A stretch of DNA of 64,000 nt from Ammonifex degensii KC4 (GCF_000024605.1 NC_013385.1:2060175-2124174); one strand, 5' to 3'; positions 32,689-41,579 are shown, numbered from the stretch's first letter. Made by a program: numbers and translations. Notes: generated from the sequence alone by a model not told the origin.

Positions 32689-33693
32689 GTGGAAAAAAGG
32701 ATCCTCGACAAGTACCGCTCCTGGCTTCTCGGCTTGCCCCAGGTGGTAGGGGTAGGCTGGGGGAAGAAAATGGTGCGGGGAGAGGTCACGGAGCAAGAGG
32801 CGTTGGTGGTCTTCGTGGAGCGCAAGCTCCCCCTGCCTGAGCTTCCCCGCCAGGTCCGCATACCGCCAAAATTGGAAGGTGTTACGACCGACGTGGTGGA
32901 AACGGGGCGCTTTTACCTGCTGGAGAGCTACACGGGGCGCTACCGCCCGGCCCGGCCGGGCGTCAGCCTGGGGCATTACCGGATAACGGCCGGGACTTTC
33001 GGAGCGGTAGTCTACGACCGCCGAACGGGGGAGCCTTTGATCCTTTCCAACAACCACATCCTGGCTAACCGCACCAACGGCTTCGACGGGAGGGCGCAAA
33101 TAGGAGACCCTGTGTTGCAGCCCGGCCCCTACGACGGTGGTTCAGTGGACCGGGACACATTGGGAACTCTTTACCGGCTGGTGCCGCTGCGCTACGTGAC
33201 GGAACCGGCTACTTGCGCCGTGGCCCGGACCGCGGAACGCTTGGTCAACGCTGTGCTCGAGCTTCTAACCCGCTCCCGCTACCGCCTCAAGCTCCTTCGC
33301 CTCACCAATATGGCCAACCGGGTTGATGCCGCCCTGGCCCGCCCGGTGAAGGAAGACTTGATCGAACCTTTCATCATGGAGATAGGCCGCGTAACGGGTA
33401 CCGCCGAGCCCGTCCTAGACCTGAAGGTGAAAAAGTGCGGCCGCACCACCGGCCTTACCAGCGGAGAAGTCCGCTACGTCAACGTTACTGTTACGGTAGG
33501 CCTAGGGCACGACGAGCAAGCCTTCTTTGAAGACCAGTTCGTCACCACCCGGCTAAGCCTCCCCGGGGATAGCGGTTCACTCGTCGTAGACGAAGGGAAC
33601 CGGGCAGTAGGCCTGCTCTTCGCTGGCTCCGACCGGTTCACCGTAGCCAACCGAATAGCTAACGTCCTAGAGGCCTTAAACGTGAACTTTTAG
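32689..33693 (+). CDS. Trypsin-like serine protease domain protein
   Basis: A chymotrypsin-fold protease-like protein of about 334 residues. The catalytic His lies in LSNNHILAN and the nucleophile Ser in LPGDSGSLVV; a candidate Asp is in the intervening region (NRVDAALARP). CGRTTGLTSGEV is a typical strand near the active site. No signal peptide or span is visible, so it appears cytoplasmic or released by another route. The GTG at 32689 has GGAGGGG six bases upstream; an ATG at 32662 abuts the palindrome. Substrate unknown. Confidence 0.8.
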   Translation: MEKRILDKYRSWLLGLPQVVGVGWGKKMVRGEVTEQEALVVFVERKLPLPELPRQVRIPPKLEGVTTDVVETGRFYLLESYTGRYRPARPGVSLGHYRITAGTFGAVVYDRRTGEPLILSNNHILANRTNGFDGRAQIGDPVLQPGPYDGGSVDRDTLGTLYRLVPLRYVTEPATCAVARTAERLVNAVLELLTRSRYRLKLLRLTNMANRVDAALARPVKEDLIEPFIMEIGRVTGTAEPVLDLKVKKCGRTTGLTSGEVRYVNVTVTVGLGHDEQAFFEDQFVTTRLSLPGDSGSLVVDEGNRAVGLLFAGSDRFTVANRIANVLEALNVNF

Positions 33694-33707
33694 AGGAGGT
33701 GGGGCCC

Positions 33708-33893
33708 TTGTCCACCATCCTAGCCAACTTTCTTACTCTTCTGCTGCTGGCCCTGGCCAGTAGAAAAAACGCCGACCGGGCACTAGATAATCTTGCTTTA
33801 CTGGCGCAAAACACCAGCGAAGCCATAAGAAAGCTACGTCAGGGCCTGGAACTCATGCAGCAGGCGATAAGCGAAGCCAAGAAGATAGCCTAA
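33708..33893 (+). CDS. Small membrane-helix protein after the protease
   Basis: About 61 residues: an N-terminal hydrophobic segment (ILANFLTLLLLALAS) followed by an amphipathic helix rich in Arg/Lys/Glu (DRALDNLALLAQNTSEAIRK). The TTG at 33708 has GAGGAGG eight bases upstream; a GTG at 33699 would overlap that site. It starts 14 bases after the protease stop and closes this transcription unit before a strong terminator. No family recognised; it might anchor or regulate the protease. Confidence 0.6.
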   Translation: MSTILANFLTLLLLALASRKNADRALDNLALLAQNTSEAIRKLRQGLELMQQAISEAKKIA

Positions 33894-33898
33894 AAGAA

Positions 33899-33951
33899 AA
33901 GGCTGACGCCTCTAAGCTCATCAAGGCAAAAACGGCGTCAGCCTTAATATT
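33899..33951 (+). terminator. Bidirectional terminator
   Basis: AAGGCTGACGCC and GGCGTCAGCCTT form a perfect 12-bp stem with a 23-base loop, followed by AATATTTTTA on the plus strand; A-rich sequence precedes it, so it can also serve the convergent SPOCS gene. Confidence 0.85.
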
Positions 33952-33952
33952 T

Positions 33953-35482
33953 TTAGGAGCGGCAGGGGATGAAGATTACCTGCCCCACCTGCAGGTTATA
34001 GGGGTCAATGCCCGGGTTGGCCGCCATTATAGCCTCCACCGTGGTGTTGAAGCGCTGGGCCAGGCGGTAAAGGGTGTCTCCCGGGTTGATGGTGTATTTC
34101 AAGAGACGCTCCTTCGCCGCCGGCAACCTGACGCAGGTAACCACTTCTTCCTGTACTCTCTCCGTCACCCTGACCTTCACCGCTATCAGGGCTTCCACCG
34201 CCACCTTTCCTTTCTCGGCCAGCCTGGCACGGGCGTAAACCGGCTCTGCCTGGGCACTTACCTGATGTTCTGGCTTGGCAGAGGGGAGGGAGAGGGCCAA
34301 GGAGAAGGGAAGATTGGCATCTAAAGCGTGGACCTTGCCCGTCCCTTTAGCGGTGTAGATCACCCGCACCAGCCCTTCCCCTTTGACTAGCACCATCCCA
34401 TCCAGAACATCCGTCTCCCTCACCACCGCCAACATAGGTTCCGCCGACAAAATCTCCTCCACCGGCGGGTCTACGGTGGGGGTGACTTCCCGCCGGACGA
34501 GCTCCTCTTTTTCTTTTTCGCCTACCACCTGCTCCAGCCATACGCGCGACTTGGTGACCTCCGCCTCTCCTTCGATCCCAGTTACCACCTCGGCCTCAAT
34601 CACCTTGCCCACCAGCATCTGGAAATCGACCAAGGCTTCCAGCTCGAGCTCGCGCGTTGGGGTTTTGCCCTTGGGCTTAGCCTTGGCCTTCACTGTGACC
34701 TCGGCTAAAACTCGAGCCTCTAAGCCCGGAACCACTCCTTCAATGGCTACGAAATGCTCCCAGGGCAAGATAAAGTGCACTTCGTAAACCGGGCAGGCGT
34801 CGGCCGCCGCCGCATAAAGCACCCGGAACTCCACTTCCCCACAGACCCTGACCCCACCGCGCTTCACCTCGGTGCGGGTGTTCCGGCAGGAGGCCAAAGT
34901 GCTCACGACCTCGCGCAAAGTGGGCTTATCTGTCGGCAGCCGCTCTTCCTTGGCCAGAAAGCACTGCGCCCGGGTAGAGGATACGACGTTTTCCACCCTA
35001 AGCTTCTTGGTAGTAACTTTTAGGCCCGGCGGGGGCTCAACCAACACCTCGAGTTCTTTAAGCGCCGTGAGCTTCACCTGGGCCGTCACCAGCGCCGTCA
35101 GATAAAGCTTCCTGCTGCAGGTTTTCCCCGGCCGCAAAGACATTTCCTTAACTTCCGCCGTCACGCTGGCCGTCATGCCGGGCCGGGCCTCGGCTATCTC
35201 CACCACCTCCGCCAGGGGAACGGAAATCCGGGCGGTGTACACCGGCTTTCCCGGGCGGCAGGCCACATAGTCGAGCTTGAGCGTAAGCTGACCCTCCCAG
35301 AGGACTCGGCCGGCAAGCACCTGAACGGAGCCTATCTTGACCTCCGGGCGTAAAGAGAGGAGGCTTTCCACCTCCGGATCCTCTGCCCGCAACTGGACCT
35401 CTTTCTCCAGCGGATAGGAGGAAGACACTTCGGCCAGCACCTGGTTGAGCTTGAGCAGCAGGTACTTACCCACACAGCTCAT
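33953..35482 (-). CDS. SPOCS-domain and LysM spore-envelope protein
   Basis: A 509-residue protein with repeated SPOCS (DUF3794) modules, each beginning around a VYTARISVPLAEVVEIAEAR or VYEVHFILPWEHFVAIEG strand set, and a C-terminal LysM domain (about 458-505: YTINPGDTLYRLAQRFN, LQVGQVIFIP) that would bind peptidoglycan. Such proteins are found in spore coat or cortex assembly in Clostridia. It is cotranslated with the upstream small gene by an ATGA overlap and lies near yabG, which encodes a spore coat protease. No signal peptide is seen. Confidence 0.85.
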   Translation of the reverse strand: MSCVGKYLLLKLNQVLAEVSSSYPLEKEVQLRAEDPEVESLLSLRPEVKIGSVQVLAGRVLWEGQLTLKLDYVACRPGKPVYTARISVPLAEVVEIAEARPGMTASVTAEVKEMSLRPGKTCSRKLYLTALVTAQVKLTALKELEVLVEPPPGLKVTTKKLRVENVVSSTRAQCFLAKEERLPTDKPTLREVVSTLASCRNTRTEVKRGGVRVCGEVEFRVLYAAAADACPVYEVHFILPWEHFVAIEGVVPGLEARVLAEVTVKAKAKPKGKTPTRELELEALVDFQMLVGKVIEAEVVTGIEGEAEVTKSRVWLEQVVGEKEKEELVRREVTPTVDPPVEEILSAEPMLAVVRETDVLDGMVLVKGEGLVRVIYTAKGTGKVHALDANLPFSLALSLPSAKPEHQVSAQAEPVYARARLAEKGKVAVEALIAVKVRVTERVQEEVVTCVRLPAAKERLLKYTINPGDTLYRLAQRFNTTVEAIMAANPGIDPYNLQVGQVIFIPCRS

Positions 35483-35852
35483 TTCCTACCATCCCCTCTT
35501 CCACACTTCAGCACCAGCCCTAACCCCTCCAGCTTGGCCAGGGGATACCTATCCTTCCCTACCAGGGGGGTGACCACCAAGACCCCCTTTAAGCGGGCCG
35601 CGCGGAGCAGGCGCCAGGCCAGAAGCTCGTCGAAACCGGGAAGGCGCAGGAGCACCCTCCCCCCGCCGTAAGCACCAGCTCGTACCGGCCCTGGCGCTGC
35701 GGCACCAGGAAAGCGCGTACCAAAACGCTCCCGTTCTCCTCCAGGCCGCAGGCCTTAAACCACCGGTCCACTAAGCGCCTCCCCCCCGCGGCGCTGGGCA
35801 CCAGCGGACCCACAAATGGGACCCCGTTCTCCAGAAAAAAACCAACTTCCAT
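35479..35852 (-). pseudogene. Conserved-looking small gene with a -1 frameshift at a G6 run
   Basis: The frame from ATG 35852 (MEVGFFLENGVPFVGPLVPS) runs to LVLTAGGG, then leaves sensible coding for CSCAFPVST. In the -1 frame, sequence continues as RVLLRLPGFDELLAWRLLRA and LKGVLVVTPLVGKDRYP, ending in a TGA that overlaps the next ATG as ATGA. A run of six G (minus strand, 35659-35664) sits at the change and forms G-GGG-GGA, a valid -1 slippery heptamer. Causes to separate are a real mutation, an assembly error (G7 would restore the frame) or programmed slippage. Family unknown; about 125 residues in all. Confidence 0.6.
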
Positions 35853-35908
35853 CTGCCATTCGCTCCCTCCCCTCCAATCTATGAAGGGAAGGGAGATAAG
35901 GTGAGGAA

Positions 35909-36760
35909 TCAGTAGGGGGACTTGGGAATTCCCTGGCGGAAGCGACCCCGCGTGACTATCCCTCCTATGCCGGCGTAACCGGTAACTGTTCCTTCGATAA
36001 CCTTTTTCAGGGAAACGAGCTTATCCACCGGAGTAAAGGCCACCCGCGCCGCCACGAACACCGGGTCGAAGGCATGAATCAACACCCGCTGCGGTGAGCT
36101 GGCGAAATTCGCCCCCGCCTCCAGCAAGGCTTCGTAATGCGACTGGCAGGCGCCGGCCACTATGACCAGGGCATCGCGGTCGGGAACAAAGCTGCGGGCT
36201 ACCTTCACCGCCTCCACGAAGTGGTACGAGTGCCGGTAGCTTCCCAGGTCTTTGAAGTTGGGCTTTTCCCCTTTCAACCCGTCGTGGCCCGTCAGCACCA
36301 GGATGTCGGGAAGATGGCGGGGAAAAAGCTCTTTTAGCGCCTGGGCCTGCTCTTTTTCCGGGACAGCATAGCCGTAAGTGGGTACCGCTAACTGTCGGTA
36401 AGTAGCCAGACAAAGACCCAGGTAATCTGCGTCCCCGTCTAAGTGCAGTACCCTGCCGGGTAGAGGAAAAGGCTCAGCCTTCAGCCGGCTAAAAAAAGAG
36501 GGTTCTTCCCCCTCTGCTAGGTAGCGCTGCAAAAGCTCGGCCCGCTGCAGGAACACCTTGCGCCAGTGAGCGGCCACCTCCTCTACGCCGACCTTCACCA
36601 GGTCTTCTAGAGGAGCGTCGCAGACCAAGCGGTAGTCGATCCCCTTGAGCAGGGCGTACTCCCTACCGTCCTCCCCTTGGTAGAGCTCCACCACCTTGAA
36701 GAGCAGATCTTTGCGGTACGAGCGCCGGGCCACGATGTCTCCCTTGCGGAAGTCCTGCAT
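35909..36760 (-). CDS. yabG: Sporulation-specific protease YabG
   Basis: A 283-residue cysteine-type protease that, in Bacillus, trims coat proteins such as SafA and SpoIVA late in sporulation. The N-terminal RKGDIVARRSYRKDLLFKVV and the core VLHLDGDADYL, DILVLTGHDG and VIVAGACQSHYEALLEAGAN are family features; the Cys in GACQSH is a candidate catalytic residue. It is downstream of the ksgA region as in related Clostridia and upstream of the SPOCS/LysM gene, which may be a substrate or partner. Confidence 0.93.
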   Translation of the reverse strand: MQDFRKGDIVARRSYRKDLLFKVVELYQGEDGREYALLKGIDYRLVCDAPLEDLVKVGVEEVAAHWRKVFLQRAELLQRYLAEGEEPSFFSRLKAEPFPLPGRVLHLDGDADYLGLCLATYRQLAVPTYGYAVPEKEQAQALKELFPRHLPDILVLTGHDGLKGEKPNFKDLGSYRHSYHFVEAVKVARSFVPDRDALVIVAGACQSHYEALLEAGANFASSPQRVLIHAFDPVFVAARVAFTPVDKLVSLKKVIEGTVTGYAGIGGIVTRGRFRQGIPKSPY

Positions 36761-36827
36761 GACCTTCCCCCTGTGCTTTTTGTTTACATATTATGAAAAT
36801 CGAGGAAAAAAGTAGAGGAGGGAGAAC

Positions 36828-37625
36828 TTGCTTTACGCCGTCGTCCCCGCCTGCAATGAAGGGGAGCGAATCACCAGGGTCATCCTCACCCTGCTGGCAG
36901 TTCCGGTCGACAAGGTGGTCGTGGTGGTCAACGGCAGCACCGACGACACTTTAGAAAAAGTGAGGGGCTTTCCCCTGCAGAGAGTCAAGCCCCTCTTCTT
37001 TCCCGAGCCTTTGGGGCACGATGTTCCCCGGGCCGTAGGCGCCCTTTATGCCCGTCGCTATGGCGCGAGAGGCGTGCTCTTTGTGGACGGCGATATGGCA
37101 GCAATTCCGGTAAGACCTTTACGCCGACTAAAAGAAGCTGTGCTGAATCAAGGGGTGGATCTGGCCCTGACCGACTGCTATCCTCCCCAAGCCCCACCCC
37201 CTCCCTCGCCGGTCACCCAGCGGCTGCTCTTTTTCCGCCAGCAGCTCAACCTCCTTTTGGGGATGGAACACCTGGGTTCTGCCTCCCCTTCCCACGGCCC
37301 GCTTGCCGTCTCGCACCGCTTTCTGGAAAAGGTGCCGCTGGAGGAACTGGCTGTTCCCCCGGTCATCCTCGTGTACGCCGCCCGGGCCGGTCTCAGAGTA
37401 GAAGTGGTAACCTCCATACCCCACAAACTTCTGGGTTCACCCAGCCGGGGTAAGCTCCACAGCACACTAATAGCCGCCACCATCATCGGGGATTACCTGG
37501 AGGCCATAGCCCTGGCTACCGGTAGGCCCCGCAGCCGGAAACAGGAGGGAGTATATTACGACGGGTACCACTCCAGCCGCCGCTGGGATCTCCTGCGTCG
37601 TTTCTCGGCCCAGGAGATTACTTAG
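36828..37625 (+). CDS. Family 2-like glycosyltransferase
   Basis: 265 residues with the GT-A start YAVVPACNEGERITRVI and the VVVNGSTDDT and LFVDGDMA motifs that bind nucleotide sugar and metal. The C-terminal half is less typical. The TTG start has AGGAGGGAG upstream. It is the only plus-strand gene in this stretch and overlaps the 3' end of the convergent ykuK-like gene by eight bases. Acceptor and sugar are unknown; spore or cell-surface polysaccharide is plausible. Confidence 0.82.
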   Translation: MLYAVVPACNEGERITRVILTLLAVPVDKVVVVVNGSTDDTLEKVRGFPLQRVKPLFFPEPLGHDVPRAVGALYARRYGARGVLFVDGDMAAIPVRPLRRLKEAVLNQGVDLALTDCYPPQAPPPPSPVTQRLLFFRQQLNLLLGMEHLGSASPSHGPLAVSHRFLEKVPLEELAVPPVILVYAARAGLRVEVVTSIPHKLLGSPSRGKLHSTLIAATIIGDYLEAIALATGRPRSRKQEGVYYDGYHSSRRWDLLRRFSAQEIT

Positions 37626-38091
37626 TGTGCTTATCGGCCACCGTGGAGGCTCCGAAGGCTTCGGGCTTTATCTTGGCCTGGAAGCCGCTGCCCACTACCA
37701 TCCCTACTACTTCCCTTATGAGGTCTTTGGTTTCCCCGTGGGTGCCCACGTCGATGTGGATCTCCACCTTGAGGTTTTCCAGGCCCGCCGCCGCCAGGGC
37801 CTTACTCACCATACTCCCCACTTCCAGGCTCAGCGAGGTTTCGTAAAAGATCCTCTGGCGGAGGCTTCTGATCCGGCGGTTGGTGCGCCGCTGGTAGAAG
37901 TAGCGCGCCCCCTTGCCCAAGCGGTGCACTATGACCGCAGTTATGAAGTGCGTCTCTCCTTGAAATACCTGGGAGTCGGAACCGATGATAACCTTGTAGG
38001 CGGAGGAAGGAAGCCCCCGGATGTAGTCGATTATTTCGGCCATCATGGTTTCAAAATCTAACTTCCCCTTCGTAGGGCTTATGAAGTACAC
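37618..38091 (-). CDS. YkuK-like RNase H-fold protein (DUF458)
   Basis: 157 residues beginning VYFISPTKGKL, with the acidic RNase H-like strand KVIIGSDSQVF and later HIDVGTHGETKDLIREV, which contain candidate catalytic Asp/Glu residues. YkuK-type proteins are widespread in spore formers and have no firmly known role. The GTG at 38091 has GAGGAG ten bases upstream; the open frame runs back into ksgA territory to 38160. It follows ksgA directly. Confidence 0.82.
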   Translation of the reverse strand: MYFISPTKGKLDFETMMAEIIDYIRGLPSSAYKVIIGSDSQVFQGETHFITAVIVHRLGKGARYFYQRRTNRRIRSLRQRIFYETSLSLEVGSMVSKALAAAGLENLKVEIHIDVGTHGETKDLIREVVGMVVGSGFQAKIKPEAFGASTVADKHTK

Positions 38092-38141
38092 GGGAGTTTT
38101 GCTCCTCAAACCGAGAGTGTATTCAAGCAAAATTATAGCAC

Positions 38142-39035
38142 TTAGGGCTTTTCGCCACACGTGGAATTGCTTTGCAATCGGCGCGCTATCCGGGCAAATT
38201 CTTCCAGGCTGAGAGTCTCACCGCGCCGCCCGGGATCTATACCCGCATCAAGCAAGAGGCGCTGCCACTCCTCCTTGCTAAGCCCCAAAGAGGAAGAGGT
38301 TAGGGCGTTAAGCAGGGTTTTGCGCCGCTTGGCAAAAGCGGCGCGTACCACCCCGAAGAAAACAGACTCGTCCCCCACCTCCACTGAAGGACGCGTCCTC
38401 ACTTCCAGGCGCACCACCGCCGAATCGACTTCCGGCGGGGGATAAAAGCTATGCCGGGAAACAAAGGTCACCAGAGAGGGAAGGGTGCGGTATTGCACCA
38501 GGAGAGAAAGGGAGCCGTACTCTTTCGTCCCCGGGGAAGCAAGGAGACGCAGAGCAACCTCCTTCTGTAGCATCAAGACAAGAAGGCTTATGCGCCAAGG
38601 GGAAGTAAGCAGGCGCAGGAGCAGGGGGGAAGTGAGGTAGTAGGGCAGGTTGGCCACCACTTTATAGGGGAAAAACCCCCTGGCCTCTTGCACCAGGAGG
38701 TCGAAATCGCACTCCAGCGCATCGCCGCGCACCAGGGTCAGGCGCGGGTGCTCGCCGAACCTTGCCCGCAGGAAAGCTTCCAGACGGGGATCGAGCTCGA
38801 TCGCCACCACCTTGCCTGCCTTTTCCAGCAGGCGGGCGGTCAAAACACCTAAGCCAGGCCCGACCTCTACCACGGTGTCCGCCGGGGAAAGTTCCGCCGC
38901 CTCTACTATTTTCGCCAGCACCTCGCGCCGCACCAGGAAGTGCTGGCCCCATCTCTTACGGGGCTTTATCCCCCATTCGGCCAGAACGGCCTTCACAGCC
39001 GCCGGAGAAAGCAGTTCCGCGTCCTTCTCCGCCAT
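38142..39035 (-). CDS. ksgA: 16S rRNA dimethyladenosine transferase
   Basis: KsgA/RsmA dimethylates A1518 and A1519 of 16S rRNA. The SAM-binding motif VVEVGPGLGVLT, the acidic AIELDPRL and the catalytic NLPYYLTSPLL are all seen in a 297-residue protein. KPRKRWGQHFLV is the usual N-terminal motif. It lies six bases downstream of yabE. The RNase M5 gene that often sits between these two is absent here. Confidence 0.97.
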   Translation of the reverse strand: MAEKDAELLSPAAVKAVLAEWGIKPRKRWGQHFLVRREVLAKIVEAAELSPADTVVEVGPGLGVLTARLLEKAGKVVAIELDPRLEAFLRARFGEHPRLTLVRGDALECDFDLLVQEARGFFPYKVVANLPYYLTSPLLLRLLTSPWRISLLVLMLQKEVALRLLASPGTKEYGSLSLLVQYRTLPSLVTFVSRHSFYPPPEVDSAVVRLEVRTRPSVEVGDESVFFGVVRAAFAKRRKTLLNALTSSSLGLSKEEWQRLLLDAGIDPGRRGETLSLEEFARIARRLQSNSTCGEKP

Positions 39036-39041
39036 ATAGAA

Positions 39042-40097
39042 CTACTCGAGCACGTAGACCCGAACTGTCCTCACGCCCCAATTATAAACCTCCGAGTGGG
39101 TGGGGAAGAAGAGATCGATGGCGTTCCCTTTAATCGCTCCCCCGGTATCTGCCGCCAGGGCATACCCGTAGCCTTCCACATAAAGGCGCGTGCCCAACGG
39201 GATCACCCGGGGATCGACCGCCGCAATACCCCGCCGCACCGGTATTCCGGTAGCCGTGTAGTAGCCGGTATCGTAGGAGTAGGCCGTGGCCCGCATCACC
39301 AGCACCCGGCTAAAGCGCAGGTTCTCCCCACCACGGGAGATCTCTTGCAGGGTCCCCACGGCCACTACCCGATCGACCGGCGGGCGCAGGACCTGCCTGT
39401 CAACAAGTTTTTCCTCCTTGACTTCTCCATCGTAGCGCACAATCTCCCAGCGCTCCAGGGCTTCTCCTTCCCGTCCCTCAGAAAGCACTTTAGTCTCTCC
39501 CCGGTAAAGTTCGGCGGTGTACTGACGCTTCACTCCGTAAGGTACCGGGACCTTTTTCTCCACTATCTCCTTGGTGACCCGGATGACCTTGACCGACAGG
39601 TTAGGACGCACGGGAGTGTCTTTGCCAGGCTCCACCAGATCGTCTTTTCCCAGTTTCACGCCAGCTTCCTGCAGTAACTCCTCTACACTAGTGGCGCAGG
39701 TGTAGATCTTGAGCCTTTTGCCGTCCACCTCCAAGGTAGCAGGAACGGCATGTCTTATCTCCACCCGCATGCCGTTTTTCAAGGTGGCGGTAAGCCCAGG
39801 AAGGACGCGGTCGTGCGGTCCCAGGGCTATTCCTTCCTGCCGCAAAACCCCCTCTACCTTGCGGTGCAGGGTGACTACCTTCACCGGCTTGCCGTCCACC
39901 ACCAAGGTGACAGTCTTGCGGGCCCAGGCGTAGCCCCCCACCGCCAGGCCGGTGAGCACGGCGGCCGAAACGGCCACCGCCTTCTTGACCCTAACTCTTT
40001 TCTTCTTTTCCGGGCGTTCTTCCGCCACCTGCTCCTCCGGCAGGGCGCGGCAACGCTTGGGGCGCATTACCACGTACCAATCCATGCTCCTCACCAC
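39042..40097 (-). CDS. yabE: YabE-like cell-wall protein with DUF348, G5 and 3D domains
   Basis: A 351-residue surface protein related to resuscitation-promoting factors. After a cytoplasmic tail, one span (about 41-58) leads to two DUF348 modules (LVVDGKPVKVVTLHRKVEGV; LEVDGKRLKIYTCATSVEEL), a G5-like region and a C-terminal 3D domain with the three Asp signature (AADTGGAIKGNAIDLF). Such proteins have peptidoglycan-lytic activity. Start is GTG at 40097 or ATG at 40085. It lies between btuR and ksgA. Confidence 0.9.
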   Translation of the reverse strand: MVRSMDWYVVMRPKRCRALPEEQVAEERPEKKKRVRVKKAVAVSAAVLTGLAVGGYAWARKTVTLVVDGKPVKVVTLHRKVEGVLRQEGIALGPHDRVLPGLTATLKNGMRVEIRHAVPATLEVDGKRLKIYTCATSVEELLQEAGVKLGKDDLVEPGKDTPVRPNLSVKVIRVTKEIVEKKVPVPYGVKRQYTAELYRGETKVLSEGREGEALERWEIVRYDGEVKEEKLVDRQVLRPPVDRVVAVGTLQEISRGGENLRFSRVLVMRATAYSYDTGYYTATGIPVRRGIAAVDPRVIPLGTRLYVEGYGYALAADTGGAIKGNAIDLFFPTHSEVYNWGVRTVRVYVLE

Positions 40098-40208
40098 CTT
40101 TGCTGATTTTTATTCGGTGAGAACGCAAGAAATTCCTGCCGGAGGTTTGAAAAACTTTAGGTATCATTGGCGCCGTAAATCTCCTTTTATCTCGCTCTTG
40201 CTCTGCGG

Positions 40209-40246
40209 GATAACAAAAAATTTGTCCCGGGAGTGATCCCGGGACA
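40209..40246 (-). terminator. Terminator after btuR
   Basis: TGTCCCGGGA and TCCCGGGACA form a perfect ten-bp stem with loop GTGA (40223-40246); on the minus strand it is followed by AATTTTTTGTTA. It separates btuR from yabE. Confidence 0.85.
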
Positions 40247-40270
40247 TATGAGCACCGCTTATCGTCTTTC

Positions 40271-40795
40271 TCAGTATTCTATCCCTTTTTGTGCCGAAAT
40301 TCCTTGGTGGTAGTGGTGCTTGACTTCGCGCATTTCCGTCACCGTGTCGGCCAGGTCCACGAGCTCCTTAGGAGCTCCCCGACCGGTAAAGATTAAGTGC
40401 ACGCCCGCCGGGCGCGACCTTATCATCCCCTCCACCTCCGCTATGGTTACGAACCCGTAGCGGAGGACGTAGGTAAACTCGTCCAGCACCACGAGATCAT
40501 ACTTCCCGCTATTCACAGCCTCTTTAGCCCTCTCCCAGGCCCGCCGCGCCGCCTCCCGGTGCTTCTCTTCCTCCTCCCAGCCGAAAATGAAGCCTGCCCC
40601 CAGAGTCTCCAGGGTAAAACCTTCGCCCAGGCGAGAAGCAGCCAGGCGCTCCCCCGTCATCACCCGTTCCCCTTTGACGAATTGCAGGAAGAGCACCCGC
40701 ATTCCGTGTCCCCAGGCCCGTAAAGCCGTGCCCAGGGCGGCGGTAGTCTTCCCCTTTCCGTCGCCGGTGAAAAGGAGCACTAACCCCCTAGCCAT
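40271..40795 (-). CDS. btuR: Cob(I)alamin adenosyltransferase (CobO/BtuR type)
   Basis: This enzyme attaches the 5'-deoxyadenosyl group to corrinoids. The P-loop variant LLFTGDGKGKTTAALG opens the 174-residue protein, and VVLDEFTYVLRYG with GVHLIFTGRGAP completes the CobA-family pattern. It overlaps the 3' end of tatD by eight bases and ends before a strong terminator, so it closes the metG-tatD-btuR unit. The position between tatD and yabE is not the usual one. Confidence 0.93.
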   Translation of the reverse strand: MARGLVLLFTGDGKGKTTAALGTALRAWGHGMRVLFLQFVKGERVMTGERLAASRLGEGFTLETLGAGFIFGWEEEEKHREAARRAWERAKEAVNSGKYDLVVLDEFTYVLRYGFVTIAEVEGMIRSRPAGVHLIFTGRGAPKELVDLADTVTEMREVKHHYHQGISAQKGIEY

Positions 40796-41579
40796 CGAGC
40801 TCCCCCTCTTTCAAGCCAAAGAGGCGGCGAGCGCTGGCCGCGCTGGCAGCTGCTACCTCCTCCACCCGCATTCCCCTGATCTCCGCCACCTTCCGGGCAA
40901 TGTGAACGAGATAGGCCGGCTCGTTGCGCTTTCCCCGGTGGGGGACTGGCGCTAAGTAGGGGGCATCGGTCTCCAGCAGCAGGCGCTCAAGCTCCATGCG
41001 CGCCACCACTTCCGCCAGGGAATCGCTACGGGGAAAGGTGATGGTCCCGGCAAAGGAGAGGTAAAAGCCTAAGGCCAGAAACCTCTCTGCCTCCCGCCAG
41101 GTGCCGCTGAAGCAGTGCAGCACCCCCTCAAGCTCGCTTTTCTCCCCCTTCAGGAGGGAGTAAAGTTCGTCGTAGGCGTCGCGGCAGTGGATCACCACCG
41201 GCAGGGAAAGCTCCCGCGCCAAATGGAGCTGGGCCAGGAAAACCTCCCGCTGCCGGGCCGGGGGAGAAAGATTACGGTAAAAGTCCAGCCCTATCTCCCC
41301 CACGGCCACCACCTTGCCCGTCTTCGCCCAGGATCGCAGGCGCTCCAGGTAGTCGGGGGGCACCTTGGCGGCATCGTGCGGGTGCACCCCGACGGTGGCG
41401 TAAAGGTCTTTCTCCCTCTCGGCCAAAGCCACCGCCTTGGCTGAAGAAGCGAGGTCGTAACCCACCACGATCATAACTTTAACCCCCGCCTGGCGGGCCC
41501 GCGCCAGCACTTCAGGCAGATCCGCCTCCAGGCGAGGGTCGTTGAGATGACAGTGTGTGTCTATGAGTTCCAAAAGCAA
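40788..41579 (-). CDS. tatD: TatD-family metal-dependent hydrolase
   Basis: A 263-residue TIM-barrel nuclease/hydrolase (YabD in Bacillus). Metal ligands appear in IDTHCHLND, VAVGEIGLDFY, LPVVIHCRDAYDE and LLLETDAPYLAPVPHRGKRN. TatD proteins have 3'-5' DNase and RNase activity. It starts eight bases after metG, the conserved Firmicutes pair. Confidence 0.95.
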   Translation of the reverse strand: MLLELIDTHCHLNDPRLEADLPEVLARARQAGVKVMIVVGYDLASSAKAVALAEREKDLYATVGVHPHDAAKVPPDYLERLRSWAKTGKVVAVGEIGLDFYRNLSPPARQREVFLAQLHLARELSLPVVIHCRDAYDELYSLLKGEKSELEGVLHCFSGTWREAERFLALGFYLSFAGTITFPRSDSLAEVVARMELERLLLETDAPYLAPVPHRGKRNEPAYLVHIARKVAEIRGMRVEEVAAASAASARRLFGLKEGELDG

